64,000 bases of DNA from Xanthostigma xanthostigma (taxonomy: Eukaryota > Arthropoda > Insecta > Raphidioptera > Raphidiidae), in NCBI GenBank assembly GCA_963575645.1, contig OY754464.1:9362001-9426000 (forward strand), in the 5' to 3' direction. Shown here piece after piece: positions 46,049 through 57,260 of the stretch. Every line of letters begins with the position of its first letter. Within the stretch, counting starts at the first letter, position 1. Below the pieces are notes generated by a model. That model was not told the DNA's origin, searched no databases, and saw only the letters and a program-made list of their open reading frames with translations. A program made the translations under genes and the position numbers.

Positions 46049-47085
46049 GTCATCATATATCTATAACCGGCCCTGCGTTCAAGTATACTTATTTTATTGT
46101 TATTGTAGATATCAATCTACTGTGAGTGTAAATTATAAATCATTTGTATATATAAAGAAAACAAATGCATATAAAAACATATTCTAAAGGAAAAAATGTT
46201 GAATAATTTTTTAGATGCTTGTAACCTCTGTTGTCGAGCGTCTGTTTACTACGATATCTATAGTTTTAAATTATAATGAGCAACACTCGAACGAACGAAT
46301 AATTAAACGAACGAACGAAACAGTAGGTTTTTTTCTTTTGTAATAAATTTGTTTTTCTGCGTATTTTTTTGACATATTGTTCTTTATTCTGTAAAAAAAT
46401 ATCAAGAATTAATAAATAGATATATATTCTATTCTATCTCCATCTAACAAAACGAATAAATATATCACAACGGAGCTAGAAGCAAGCAAGCAAACAGTTT
46501 ATAATGTGGTCTCCATGGTAATTTGGCTGCTACAGATAGACAAATTTGCGAGGTTAGCAATTAATGTCGGTTCAGGGATAAAAGAATGTGTTATATCAGC
46601 TTTACATTTGATGATTCTATTTTATAAAAGCTTACGCAACATTTGTCATTGACAAGAAACGTGCAATTTTTGATAGATTTTATACAATTATTTCTTTGGT
46701 TTTAATTCATTATATTTTTAACTATTAAACAAATATCTTAAAGAAAACCTGATATTTTTTATTGCAATCGTATTAACTAACTTTAAACACCAAAGTAAAA
46801 GAAGGTAATAAAGTGTCGGGTACAAATTGGCTCTGCTCATTTCAGTTATTTTATTTTATCTATATATAATTGATAACATCAATTAGGTACAACTGACTTG
46901 AATGTGTCATTTGTATTAATATATGATTTATTAATTGCATCACTTGCGGTTTGACAACATTGATATAGATTTGTTATCACCGAGTTCGTTTAGAATATGA
47001 TTATTTTAGAACTGAAAAATCAATTAGGTATTTATTTAAAGTTTCTTTTTTGGTACATTTTAATAAAAGATATTTTTTAAATACA
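46049..47085. other. Unassigned AT-rich DNA
   Basis: Short ACGA repeats near 46290-46320. No gene recognised. Confidence 0.4.
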
Positions 47086-47980
47086 ATCTACAATCTACTA
47101 CAACTAGTTAAGAGAGGTGTACCTCAAGGTAGCATTTTAGGACCTCTGCTCATCATATTATTTATAAACGATCTTCCGTTGGCTACTAACAATAAAATCT
47201 TCTTGTTTGCTGATGACACTGCTGTCATATGTGAGGGAAGAGATCAAGCGCTTTTAAAAAGTAGATTGAAAAAATGCATGATAGACCTAAGCAAATGGTT
47301 TGCAAATAACAGCCTTAAAGTAAACGACACTAAAACAGAAATAATTAAGCTTGGAAATTACTTTAACATTCCACAATTACTAAACTTAGACATATTCTCA
47401 TATATTAAAGATTCCGTTAAATTTCTCGGTTTATACATAGACAATAATCTCGACTGGATACAACATATTGACTACATTTTGCCGAAGTTAAATAAAGCTA
47501 AATTCGTTCTTACTTACTTAAAAAAATATACTAAGTAGTACCGACATTCTGCTTAATGTCTATCATGCATATTTCCAATCTATTATCCAGTATATCTTTT
47601 GGGGCAATTCGGTATGGGCAGAAAAAGTTTTTTTAATTCAAAAAAAGTGTATTCGTATCATAGCGGGTGTGGCACCTAGAGAACATTGTAAACATTTATT
47701 TATTCAGTATAACATACTAACACTAGTAGATCTTTGTATTCTAAATTATGCAAATTTTGTACAAAACTATCCATCTTTGTTTAATGAAAATCACAATAAA
47801 CATGAATATACTACACGAAATAAAAATAATTTGAAAACTACTAATTGTACATTAGCAGTGACTCATAAAGGTGTCCGCAAAGCTGAAATAACTGATCCAA
47901 ATTCCAAACAAAAGTTTAGGAAGAATTTAAAAAAATATTTATTAACTAAGGCTCACTACCGATTGGACGAATTTTTATAA
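47086..47980 (+). pseudogene. LINE ORF2 reverse transcriptase, C-terminal part, frameshifted
   Basis: The frame open from 47050 encodes KRGVPQGSILGPLL (RT motif B region), LFADDTAVI (catalytic F/YADD), SLKVNDTKTEIIKLG (motif D) and VKFLGLYIDN (motif E), ending with a TAG near 47536. A +1 shift continues as LLNVYHAYFQSIIQYIFWGN, IIAGVAPREHC, H.YTTRNKNN and SKQKFRKNLKKYLL, to DEFL at the stop ending at 47980. This is the order seen in jockey/CR1-type ORF2. A segment expected before EITDPN (KIYNKLP) is deleted. The endonuclease and N-terminal RT motifs are lost by truncation. The 'fingers-palm' half remains recognisable; activity is impossible. Confidence 0.92.
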
Positions 47981-48060
47981 TTAATTATTGTGTTGACGCT
48001 ATTTATGTACCTACATTTGTACCAACAAAATAAAGATCTTTATCTATCTATCTATCTATA
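47086..48060 (+). mobile_element. Jockey-like LINE, 5'-truncated
   Basis: Carries the second half of the reverse transcriptase and the ORF2 C-terminal region, then a 3' UTR ending AATAAAGATCTTTATC and (TATC)n. The same 3' terminus is at 25811-26005. The 5' truncation is typical of LINE insertion. Confidence 0.9.
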
Positions 48061-48412
48061 ACGTTACAAATCGTCCGGCACATCCCTATATTTAAAATAT
48101 TTAATTCGGAAGTTGGCAACGTGTGATTCAATTATTAAACTAATATAACCGAGTGAAGAGAAGCGAACTATAAACGGCCATTAATAAACGTAATAATTAC
48201 TTTTGAACCGTGCCAAATTTAATGACACCCTCGACTAGTTAAAAAAATAATTACACACATACGAGTATATGTACATTGTATACACTTTAACGTTTTGATT
48301 CGATATAACGGGTTCTCTACTGTAGTCTCATAAAAATTCTCGAGCGTACGAAATGTACCTGCTTAAGAAACAAATATTTTATTAAAACCTGTCCTTTTAC
48401 CCGATATTAATA
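48061..48412. other. Unassigned DNA
   Basis: GATATAACGGGTTCTCTACTGTA near 48300 resembles a solo pogo-type terminus. Nothing else recognised. Confidence 0.4.
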
Positions 48413-49005
48413 TCATATATATTAAAATACGCTAAGGTTAAAGATGTTTGCCTCCCTTTTTAGAAAAAACGTCACAATTTCTCCACATTAATTATATATC
48501 ATTTTACAGATAATTGCTTGCTCTACTGACATCGACAACTAAAAAATTTATTATTGCTTTTGTTTTTTGTAAATTAATTAAAATACAGACGGTGAACAAC
48601 GTCTGCCATCTGACGGCTTTAATTTTGAAACGTCAACACTTCGATCTGTCATCTGAACTTCATATTGTAATACAACAGACACAATACTGCATACTGCCAT
48701 TTGACGGCTGTAATTTTGAAACAGCGAGCAACGCTGAACAAAGTCTCAGCAATGCTGCATGATGCCATCTGACGGCTTAGCTCAACGCTTTTGCTACTTG
48801 CGCCTCTATATGAGAATTTTAGTAAAATATTTCTTCGATTTGTCATCTGAGCTTCATATTGTAATACAACAAAAAGAAGAACGTTATAAGCAGTGTGCAA
48901 AATTAGAAACGAATTGAATACCTGCAATCATATTTAAAAAATAATTTTGTAAAGTGATAATTATTATACTTATTTAGTGCGAATAATTCGCACAGGTCAC
49001 ACTAG
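48413..49005 (+). mobile_element. Non-autonomous Helitron, copy H4
   Basis: Starts A|TCATATATATTAAAATACG and ends hairpin GTGCGAA-TAA-TTCGCAC, AGGTCACA, CTAG|T. No target duplication. Contains GCCATCTGACGGC-type repeats. Frames at 48514-48762 and 48649-48927 are readings of it. Confidence 0.88.
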
Positions 49006-49103
49006 TATTTTATTAATACTATAACTAAGGACAATAAAAAATCAGCACTATTATAGTTATAGTTATTGTCCGAAAAAATTGTGTATTAAAATTTAAATAG
49101 TAA

Positions 49104-49545
49104 GTATACCTACACCACACTGGCCGAAAGTTTGATATCTTGCACTACGCGCCATGATGCTCTCGGCTTCGCCACGGGTATCATGGCGCGCAGTGCAAGA
49201 ATATCAAACTTTCGGCCAGTGTGGTGTATACCTACTATTTTTCTCTTCAGACATCCGTCGTAAGTACGCTTATTAAATACATTAATTAATTAATTAATTA
49301 CTTATTAATTACGTAGAAACACATATAAATTCCAAGCAAGCAGCGTAAAAACACAAATGACAGCTGTTCGCGACTATTAGCTAAAATGTATAATAGGGTT
49401 GCTATGGAAACGACATCTAAAGAACAGTTGATAGGTTATTTTTTCCCCAATCAGTGTGTGTAATCCCACCAATCCGTAAATGTTAGATTTTCTGCCTTAC
49501 AATTGATGCCGAAGTGTACTTTCAATCGAGGTATGAAGAAAACAT
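49104..49545. mobile_element. Hairpin element, copy 2
   Basis: 49104-49235 folds into a hairpin of about 60-bp arms closing on CTCTCGGCTTCGCCACGGG. It is followed by TTTTCTCTTCAGACATC..CGTAAGTACGC, and the inverted GTACTTTCAATCGAGGTATGAAG ends at about 49545. Same layout as 43544-43880 without the nested MITE. Confidence 0.7.
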
Positions 49546-49835
49546 GTTTTTTATAGTTTGATTTTGAGACTGGATTCAAGGATTGCTTTTTTGTCGATTG
49601 TTATGTTTTTTTAAGGCTTTTTGAACAGAAACTGCAAATGATCATTATTCTTTAAATATGAAGTCCTTACAGAAATCATTTATCTAAGATTTATCAGATA
49701 CACTCAAATACACGTGTTGTGGTTGATTTGGATCTAACATTATAAAAAAAGGTAGTGGCAAAATGACAAATGACCAACGTCGACTAAGAGGTATCGTTTG
49801 TGTTTCGAGCGTGTCAGACTACTACCTATAGTTTT
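49546..49835. other. Unassigned DNA
   Basis: Nothing recognised. Confidence 0.4.
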
Positions 49836-49843
49836 GTATAAAT

Positions 49844-50147
49844 CAGGGGTCGGCAACCTTTTGAGACGAAAGAGCCAAAATTTACAATTAACAAAATTTT
49901 CCAGTTTTTAAAGAGCCACTACTTTTCGTTTCAATATTATATATTTCTCGATAGGGGGTGGTGCGGGTGAGACGCGAGTGGAAGTGGCTGAAAGATAAAC
50001 ATGGTACTCAATCATGGATCTATTGCACGACTTTTAAAGGGTTTTTTGTAATAAAGTAACTAATTTTTGCGTATGGAACTGGAGAGCCGCAACTTTATAC
50101 ATCGAAGAACCGCATGCAGCTCGCGAGCCGCAGGTTGCCGACCCCTG
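49844..50147. mobile_element. hAT-like MITE
   Basis: TIRs CAGGGGTCGGCAACCT and perfect duplication GTATAAAT (49836-49843, 50148-50155). Same family as 11472-11768. Confidence 0.92.
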
Positions 50148-50155
50148 GTATAAAT

Positions 50156-51029
50156 AATGAAATGTGTACTACACTCAGGTATATTCTTGAGTAGCCATTT
50201 CAGCTGTTAAAATTTTGCGAATGAGGAACAATTTATTGATGAATGAGTGCTTTTTCACAAAAAAATAATAATGGTAATATACATTAAAGATGTTATTGAC
50301 GTTTTGATTATATTTTTGGTTTTGCAATGTTCAAATAAAAAATAAAGAATAGTTACTTCTTACCACAACAGTTTTACTAGCGGATGTAAACGGGAGCTAT
50401 GCTCTCATCTTCAGCAAACACTAAACTGTTGTGTATTTTTTATTTTTGTGTCAACAACAGTGCTCTTAATATTCTTATTTGCAATGTTTGTTTTTTGAAA
50501 ACAAGTATATTATCATATATTTACCACGGTTCTCACAAGGACGTGTCCAACCGGGCTATAGCCAAAAACCTAGGCACGAGAGAACTCCGCAATCGGTTGC
50601 AGACTTTTTAAGGGCTGCGTTCACCATGGACATAACTGTGTCCACCGTGGACAGATTAGTAAGCAAAAAAGATATAAACTAATATAGGCAATTGGCCTAC
50701 CGGGAAAACTCCCAAAGTCCCTGTGATACCATCCGCCCCTGGGTGGAGCTAAACTGTTTCCGAATGTCACGATCGCGGTGGCAAAATAAAAAAAACCTGT
50801 GCATAGTTCGTTACTATGGTTTTTCGCGTCTATGTTTGTTGCATTGTCGCAACATGATGTTGATATTTAATAAAAATTGATATAAATAAAAATTGGTACT
50901 TACAAATTAATTTTCCTTGTTATTCATACGAAAGTCGATGTTTATTAGTCTTTCTTTAAAATATTCAGTAAAAAAATAAAACTAGTAACTAATTTTTTTA
51001 TTGTCATCCGCTGTTACCCAGTTATCTAA
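50156..51029. other. Unassigned DNA with coding-like patch
   Basis: 50520-50770 is GC-richer. Overlapping frames read SHKDVSNRAIAKNLGTRELR and, in another frame, DFLRAAFTMDITVSTVDRLV. Either might be an eroded gene or transposase piece, but I do not recognise a family. Confidence 0.3.
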
Positions 51030-51031
51030 TA

Positions 51032-51250
51032 TAGTAGAACCTCTTTAATTCGAAAACCTCCATAACTCAAAAAAATAAATTAGACCTTTGTATCTCGAAC
51101 TAAAAATTAGTTAGAATGAATCTTAACGTTTACAAGTCGAATATTTCCTTATAAAATCCGCCTAAGTCGAAATTCTTCATGAATCGAAAACTCTATAACT
51201 CGAATTGTTTGGCGTCTCCCTTGAAGTTCGACTTATAAGAGGTTCTACTG
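51032..51250. mobile_element. pogo/Tigger-like MITE (219 bp)
   Basis: TIRs TAGTAGAACCTCTTTAA / CAGTAGAACCTCTTATAAG bracketed by TA (51030-51031, 51251-51252). Internal TCGAA words are arranged symmetrically. Non-coding. Confidence 0.75.
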
Positions 51251-51368
51251 TATTATCTAGTATCGCTGCAGTACCTCCAACCACTATTGTCATTCCAAAT
51301 CAAACATACAATACCCCTAAAAAGTTTCAGTTAAAAAAAAGACGGGTTGCACTCCGGGAGGGCCGGCA

Positions 51369-51717
51369 GAAGTGAAAACTTGAATATTAACGTCTTACGA
51401 ATTTTCGATCAGGTCACGGTCCTGACGCGAGTTTAATATTTTTTTTTTTTTAATATTTATTTTTTAACATTTTTTACCCATTACAAAAAAAGTGTACAAA
51501 AGTTTTCGTCTTACGAATTTTCGATCAGGTCACGTGTCCTGACGCGAGTTTAACATTTTTTACCCATTACAAAAAAAGTGTACAAAAGTTTTCGTCTTAC
51601 GAATTTTCGATCAGGTCTTACGAATTTAATCTTACGAATTTTCAATCTGACGCGAGTTTAACATTTTTTACCCATTACAAAAAAAGTGTACAACGCCGCT
51701 AAAGAAGTTTTCACTTC
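51369..51717. repeat. Tandem array inside a 13-bp inverted repeat
   Basis: GAAGTGAAAACTT (51369-51381) and its exact complement (51705-51717) flank about three units starting CGTCTTACGAATTTTCGATC (51391, 51507, 51593) and ending AAAAAAAGTGTACAA. Units vary in length by deletion. Confidence 0.85.
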
Positions 51718-52239
51718 AAAAATGTACAAATGTAAACGTGGTGAATAGTTGGATGAGTACGTACGGATAGTTACCCACCTGATTATATCACACACAAAGG
51801 AACAGAAACAGAAGAGAAACGACGGCTATAGTCGATACAGATGACTCAATACGTCATGTCTCGAAACAATAATAAGCGATGACAGTTAGAAGAAAAGAAC
51901 AATATCGAATCGATGTGTTTTGTTGTCATTGGCAGTGTGAAAGAATGGAGTTTCTCACTTTGCTTGTAATGCTCGCCATTAACGGTTTTGTTTGCGTTCG
52001 ACACCACGATTTATATTGTTATACCTATTATTTACAGAAATGCGCTTTGTTTTCTTAAAACTTAGTTATAATTTAATATATATTGTGGAAACAACACAAT
52101 AAGAATTGTTACGTACGGCCGTTTCGCTTAAAGATAAATTTATATTAAAGTGCAGATGGCTCCTATTTATATTTCAGTAGTGCTTACTGTACCTACTATT
52201 TGTGTGCAAAAAACTATTTTCATCAGTAGTCAGAACAAA
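51718..52239. other. Unassigned DNA
   Basis: No gene or repeat end recognised. Confidence 0.4.
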
Positions 52240-53340
52240 ATAATAATAATAAATATATTTTATTAATAGTACATGTACACACATATTAATAGCGTCAGGT
52301 TTGTCACAATATCATTATCAAAGATAATTTTTTAAAACGTAATTTGTTTCCGTAAATAAAAATTCTTTTAGATTTTTTTTAGGTTAACCCCAGCTTTTAT
52401 ATATGCAGGTACTTTATTATGTATCCTAATCATAGCGTTGCGGACACCTCTCTGAATTACTGTTAGCAAAGATGCTACCGTTTTAAAATTATTTTTATTT
52501 CTTGTCGAGTAGCTATGCTCAAAATTATTCTCGATAAAAAGAGGATTATTGTTTACAAATAGTGCGCATTCTAGAATAAAAATGTCGTAAACGGTGAGAA
52601 TTTTAAATTTTTAAATAGCTCTCTACAGCTGTGTCTAGGTGCCACACTCGCTATGATTCAGATACATTTCTTTTAAAGTAAGAATACTTTTTTTGAAAGC
52701 GTGGAATTGCCCCAAAATATTATGGCAAACTGTAAGTTTGAATCGAAATAGGCATAGTTAGATGCTGAGAAGTGCATCAAAATTTACAACTCTTTTTAGA
52801 TATCTTATATTAAATATATTGATCTGCATAATTTTGATTGTAATTGTTCTATATGTGACTTCCAATTTAAATCACATTCAATATTTATCCCTAAAAATTT
52901 TACATAATTAGTTAATGATACTTCTGAACCTAACAAATGCATTTTCTGCGAAAGTTGGCAGTAATTGCCGAATTTTATTATTTCTGTTTTGCAACTGTTT
53001 ATTTTTAAACTATTTTCATTAAACCGGGTGTTTAATATTTCAGTGGTGTGTCGAATTTGATTTAGCAAAAGCCCTGCATCTCTTCCCTAAAAAAAGCTTA
53101 TCTTTTACAGCTGATGGTAAATCATTAATCAAGATTATGAACAGGACAGGTCCCAAAATACTGCCTTGAGGAACCCCCCTCAGAATTTGACTATATTCTG
53201 ATTAGCTTTCCGTTATTAAATTTTTATTGGTAGTTTTAATTTTGACCGACTGCTTCCGATTCATCATATACGAAGAGAAGAGATCAAGTGCTTTACCTTT
53301 AATTCCAATTTTGTAAATTTAAATAAAAGAGCTTCTTTTG
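52240..53340 (-). mobile_element. Jockey-like LINE fragment
   Basis: On the minus strand it runs from mid reverse transcriptase to a 3' (TTA)n tail (52240-52252). The ORF2 remnant is described separately. 5'-truncated near 53340. Confidence 0.88.
52316..53335 (-). pseudogene. LINE ORF2 remnant, multiple frame breaks
   Basis: In different minus-strand frames one can follow GIKGKALDLFSSYMMNRKQS, LRGVPQGSILGP (53150-53180), IINDLPSAV, then LKINSCKTEIIKFGNYCQL and VKFLGINIECDLNWKSHIEQ (52805-53068), ASVAPRHSC, HSYSTRNKNNFKT, IRIHNKVPAYIK and NLKEFLFTETNY. These are RT motifs B, D and E and the C-terminal region of a jockey-type ORF2. The catalytic ADD block near 53085-53100 is deleted. At least three frame changes and internal stops make it dead. 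It is diverged from the 47086-48060 LINE, so a different subfamily. Confidence 0.88.
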
Positions 53341-53439
53341 CTAATAGACAATAATAATAGACAAATATTAATAGTTTCCCATTTTAGTTTTGTTCCAATA
53401 TATTAAACGTTGAGGGGAAGTTTGGTTGATAAAGCGGTA

Positions 53440-53586
53440 ACACACAGTCTATGTCCATCCTGAAGATCCACTCTAAATATTGGTGAAAACATTTTTTATA
53501 TTGGAAGAAAAGTTTCGAAGATTATGTCCTACATGATTACATCCAAACTTACAAACTTTACCTCTTTGTAATATTAGTATAGATAT
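53440..53586 (+). repeat. Dispersed repeat A1, 3' fragment
   Basis: CCACTCTAAATATTGGTGAA to CTTTGTAATATTAGTATAGA corresponds to the end of 27085-27297. Confidence 0.6.
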
Positions 53587-53998
53587 CAAAACAGCTTATT
53601 AACGTTTTAATTTTCAATACTTTGTGTCGGTTACTTAGAGTCCATTTTTTCTAAAAGATAATATATATACATCTCCCGAGGCACCTTCATAGTACTGGAG
53701 TGTCGTTGCATCTTTTCATTGCGACAAAAAAAGATCATTAAATGAACTGAATAATTAAATCACCATTAATCTTTTTTGCCACACATTTTACATAAGCAGT
53801 TTTGCGGTATGGCTGCAGCATTTGTCAGTGAAAAAAGCAGGTTTGTCAAACATTAGTAGAAAAGGACCCTTGTAAATAAAAAAAGCAAATTGGAACCACG
53901 TAAGTAATTCAAGAACTACAAGACGCCATATTCATACGATGTACAATTTATTTTGACGGGACATGTTTTGTTTCTACAATTCGCGATCCAAAGGAATG
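53587..53998. other. Unassigned DNA
   Basis: Nothing recognised. Confidence 0.4.
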
Positions 53999-54198
53999 GT
54001 GAGACCTCTGGTGAGAAATGCGCTGAACTGTCCTAAGGGGGGTTTTTGACAGGTAAACTATGGAGGCATAAGGCAAACATTGATTTAGAAAAGTATGATG
54101 GAAGCTAGGTTAGCCTCCATCATGCTTTTCTAAATCAATGTTTATCTGTCAAAAACCCCCTTAGGACAGTTCGGCGCATTTATCACCAGAGGTCTCAC
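53999..54198. mobile_element. Foldback element (200 bp)
   Basis: GTGAGACCTCTGGTGA at both ends in inverted order; arms of about 85-100 bp pair through CTGTCCTAAGGGGG and ATTGATTTAGAAAAG. The left arm has an extra ~20 bp. Confidence 0.85.
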
Positions 54199-55169
54199 GT
54201 TAAAATGAAAGACGCACAGGTAATAGTATATTGTGCAACTAGTGCGACAATGCCGCACGAGTTGCACATACTATTTTTTATTACGAATTAAATTAAATTA
54301 AAATTAAAATTTTATTACGAATTAAAAAAAGAAATTAGAAGTAATCAAAATTAAAATTAAATCATTAAAAAGTTGAAACTTCAGTTAAAATTGTTAAAAA
54401 TAAAAGTCCATAATCGAAAATTTTAACCTCAAATCTGCTTCAAATGACAGTTTGTTTCGTTGACATTAACACCGTTATTATTTTGTTTTTTTCTCTGAAT
54501 TTGCGTGCGGCAAACAATAATTTCAGTGCGACAAATAAAGTTTCCGCACGCAAATGAAAATAGCTACTTTTCAACCGTAACAGCATGCGTAAAGATACCA
54601 CTTTTCCCGCATGAGTAATAAAAAATTCACTTGACATCTCCGGTACTGAAAAGTCTTTCTGAGGAAACTGGGATTTGATTTGAACTAAAAAAACAAATTT
54701 AAAGAAGTGCCCGTTATGTTTTCTTCAGCAACTCCGTATAAGCACTGAATCAAATAAGGGTAGTTACTGTACTCGCATATTTATCATGAGCTGTGCCCTG
54801 AATACTTCAAAACGTATCCAGTTATCAGAAGATAATAAGATCGTTTTCATTCTCTGTTGAAACTATATTATGATTATAAATTCAGCTGTAATTGTTTGAT
54901 GTGAATTGAATTAATAATTTTGCGCTGGAATGTTCTTTAGTTAGTTCAATGTGATCAGAAAGCACTCATTATTTTTTGGCAACCTGTTCCTAATTAATGT
55001 AATAAAATTTGATGATACATGTTATATTGGCCTTTAATTGGCAGTTTCCTGTAATTAATTACCTGTTTAATCACCTTATAAAAATAAAATTATAAAATGA
55101 CATTTTTCTTGCGTATACAAGTGTAGTAATGTATATTATACCAAGATCCCAGACCCGCCAGACCTAAGC
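54199..55169. other. Unassigned, low-complexity DNA
   Basis: 54285-54420 is AATTAAAATT-type low complexity. GTGCAACTAGTGCG / CCGCACGAGTTGCAC near 54234-54266 forms a small hairpin. No gene. Confidence 0.4.
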
Positions 55170-55680
55170 CATTTCAGCACTACTAAGATTTTGTCAGTAA
55201 ATGTACAATATTTAGTTAAAAATGTATGCCAATTTGCTAGCTTGAAAGCGGGGGCCTTTTTGAGATAACAGGTTCAAGGTATATAAAACACGTGCTTACC
55301 TACGTGCGCAATGGTATTATGCATGCATATGAGTGCGAGTGAGAGCATTAGATGATTTTTTTGACAGCTTCATGAAATGTAGGTTTTTTATTTGTTTACA
55401 CACACACGCAGTGTAGACCATGAGATTAAGAGAGAAAAACTCTATGGAAACGAAAAAAACAACCTACATTTCATGAAGCTATCAAACAAAAAAATCATCT
55501 AATGCTCTCACTCGCACTCATATGCATGCACAACACCATTGCGTACGTAGGTAAGCACGTGTTTTATGTATCTTAAGAACCTGTTTTCTCTAAAAGGCCC
55601 CGCTTTCAAGATAGCAAAATTGGTATGTTTTTAACTAAATATAGTTCGTTTACTGATAAAACCTTAGCAGTATTGGAATG
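55170..55680. mobile_element. Foldback element (~510 bp)
   Basis: Arms of about 200 bp (outer CATT.CA.TACT.CTAAG; inner CATTTCATGAAGCT) around ~100 bp of unique sequence containing ACACACAC. Arms show scattered divergence. No coding frame. Confidence 0.85.
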
Positions 55681-55845
55681 ACGAATAAGTGATTTAGACG
55701 ATTCAAAATAATATCTATATGCGAAATTTCAACCTTTCAAATACTGAATTTTTAAAACCTACCAGTAATTTTTATTATTAATCAGAGCAACCGTATTGTT
55801 TGAGGCAAAAACAAAAACATACAAATTGAAATAAATAAAAAAATT

Positions 55846-56091
55846 GGTTGTCTGTAAAGTCGGTTTACGGACGATAGTTTTACGTGATAACCTATTCCGC
55901 TCGAATATCATATTTAATAATACATAACCTAAATTTTAGTAGCTGTCAAACTTGGGCCGATCGTGCTTCTCTATCGCTTATACTGCGCTCTCGCTTGCAC
56001 GCACAGGGTCAGGCGGAACGTTACGGCGTTATACTTTTTCGTGCGTGCAGCTGGTGTTTCATCAATTTATAAGACGTTATCACGTCAAAAA
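55846..56091 (+). repeat. Repeat unit F1, shortened copy 3
   Basis: Same two ends as 10666-11258 (GGTTGTCTGTAAAGTCGG; GACGTTATCACGTCAAAAA), with the middle ~350 bp replaced by ~70 bp of different sequence. Confidence 0.8.
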
Positions 56092-56683
56092 TTATCTAGA
56101 AATTGTTTTGCTTATTTGAGATACCATGCCGTTTAATCGAGATATATTTCTGAATTACGACGCTACTTCCATTGGAAGGCAATAAACGCATTCCTATATC
56201 TGCACTTGACACATCTACTAATTTTCTTCGGTTGAACTCAGTCAAGAGAACATGGCAGGGTTAGGTCATACATTCCTCGCAGATCATTAACTATTAAAAA
56301 CTACATGCACGTTTACTTCTTTCCCGAAATTAATTCAGTTGCAACGTTTTTTAAAGTTCTTTAGTTTTATTGGAAGCGTGTATATACGTTACAACTTCAG
56401 TTATTGAAAATTTAGGTTTTTTTATTTTAAAATGAAAGTAGTTTTATAAAATTTCCAAAATAATTTTATTTCTTGAATAATTTAGTTTACGTAATTATAA
56501 TTTTCATGTTTTAAAAGGATCAATTCAGTGCGTCGTTTTAATTTTAATTTTGATTTAATGAATTTGTAATGATTTTAAGTTTTAATTATGATTTTAAATA
56601 ATATTTTAATTTTGTTATTTTAGTTTATTTTAGACTATTTTCAAGATAAATCTAGATTTTGAATAGTATTTCATTATATTAGA
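56092..56683. other. Unassigned low-complexity DNA
   Basis: 56500-56640 is TTTTAATTT-type simple sequence. No gene. Confidence 0.4.
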
Positions 56684-57260
56684 TACTAATATATAAAGAT
56701 GAAGAGTTTGTTTGGTTGGTTAAAAGCGCTAATCTCAGGAACTACTGGTTCAAATTGAAAAAAAAATTTTTGAATAGCCCATTTATCGATAATTATATCA
56801 CGCTACGACCATTAGGAGCGGAGCATTAATGAAAAATGTTGCAAAATGTATCTCAAAAATAAGCTTCTATTCAGGTGAAATGCACTAACTAAATATACTC
56901 ATATTAGCATTGTGAGTACACAACCCCGGCTGGCTCAATCGGTAGAGCATGCGACTGTCAATATCAGGGTCGTGGGTTCGAGCCCCACGTTGGGCGAATA
57001 TATTTTTATTTTTTTTTTAATTTTCTACATTGCTTTCTTCTAAGGCTTACATTTAAATTTATTTTAGTTTTATGTAATTAATTAAAAAAAGTATAAATGC
57101 TGTTTTTAATCGACAAAAACTTTTGAACGGTAACCCCGATCATCATGAAATTTGGACGCAACATTCATCTCAGTAAACTAAGATGAATGTGTGTATTTAT
57201 GTTCCTTCTTTCCCCATTCGTTCTTTTACACCCCGGGTGAAACCGGACGGGACCGCTAGT
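56684..57260 (+). repeat. Dispersed repeat A2, interrupted by a tRNA-like insert
   Basis: Both ends match 43114-43471 reversed (ATACTAATATATAAAG...; GGACGGGACCGCTAGT). The middle ~250 bp (about 56860-57110), containing the tRNA-like sequence, is absent from the other copy. Confidence 0.75.
56924..56996 (+). tRNA. tRNA-Lys-like pseudogene, anticodon triplet GTC
   Basis: Nearly all of a tRNA-Lys body is readable: GGCTCAATCGGTAGAGC D arm, GTGGGTTCGAGCCCCAC T arm with perfect B box, and a 3' acceptor strand GTTGGGC. The anticodon triplet is GTC (56957-56959), which would read Asp. The anticodon stem has two mismatches (TGCGA/TATCA) and the first acceptor pair is C-C. A T-rich run follows (57002-57019), a potential polymerase III terminator. 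More likely a pseudogene or SINE head than a working tRNA. Confidence 0.65.

Noticed and set aside
50479-50880. Frames suggesting a transposase helix-turn-helix piece
   Set aside because: The peptides do not match a transposase pattern I can name; kept only as an unassigned coding-like patch.
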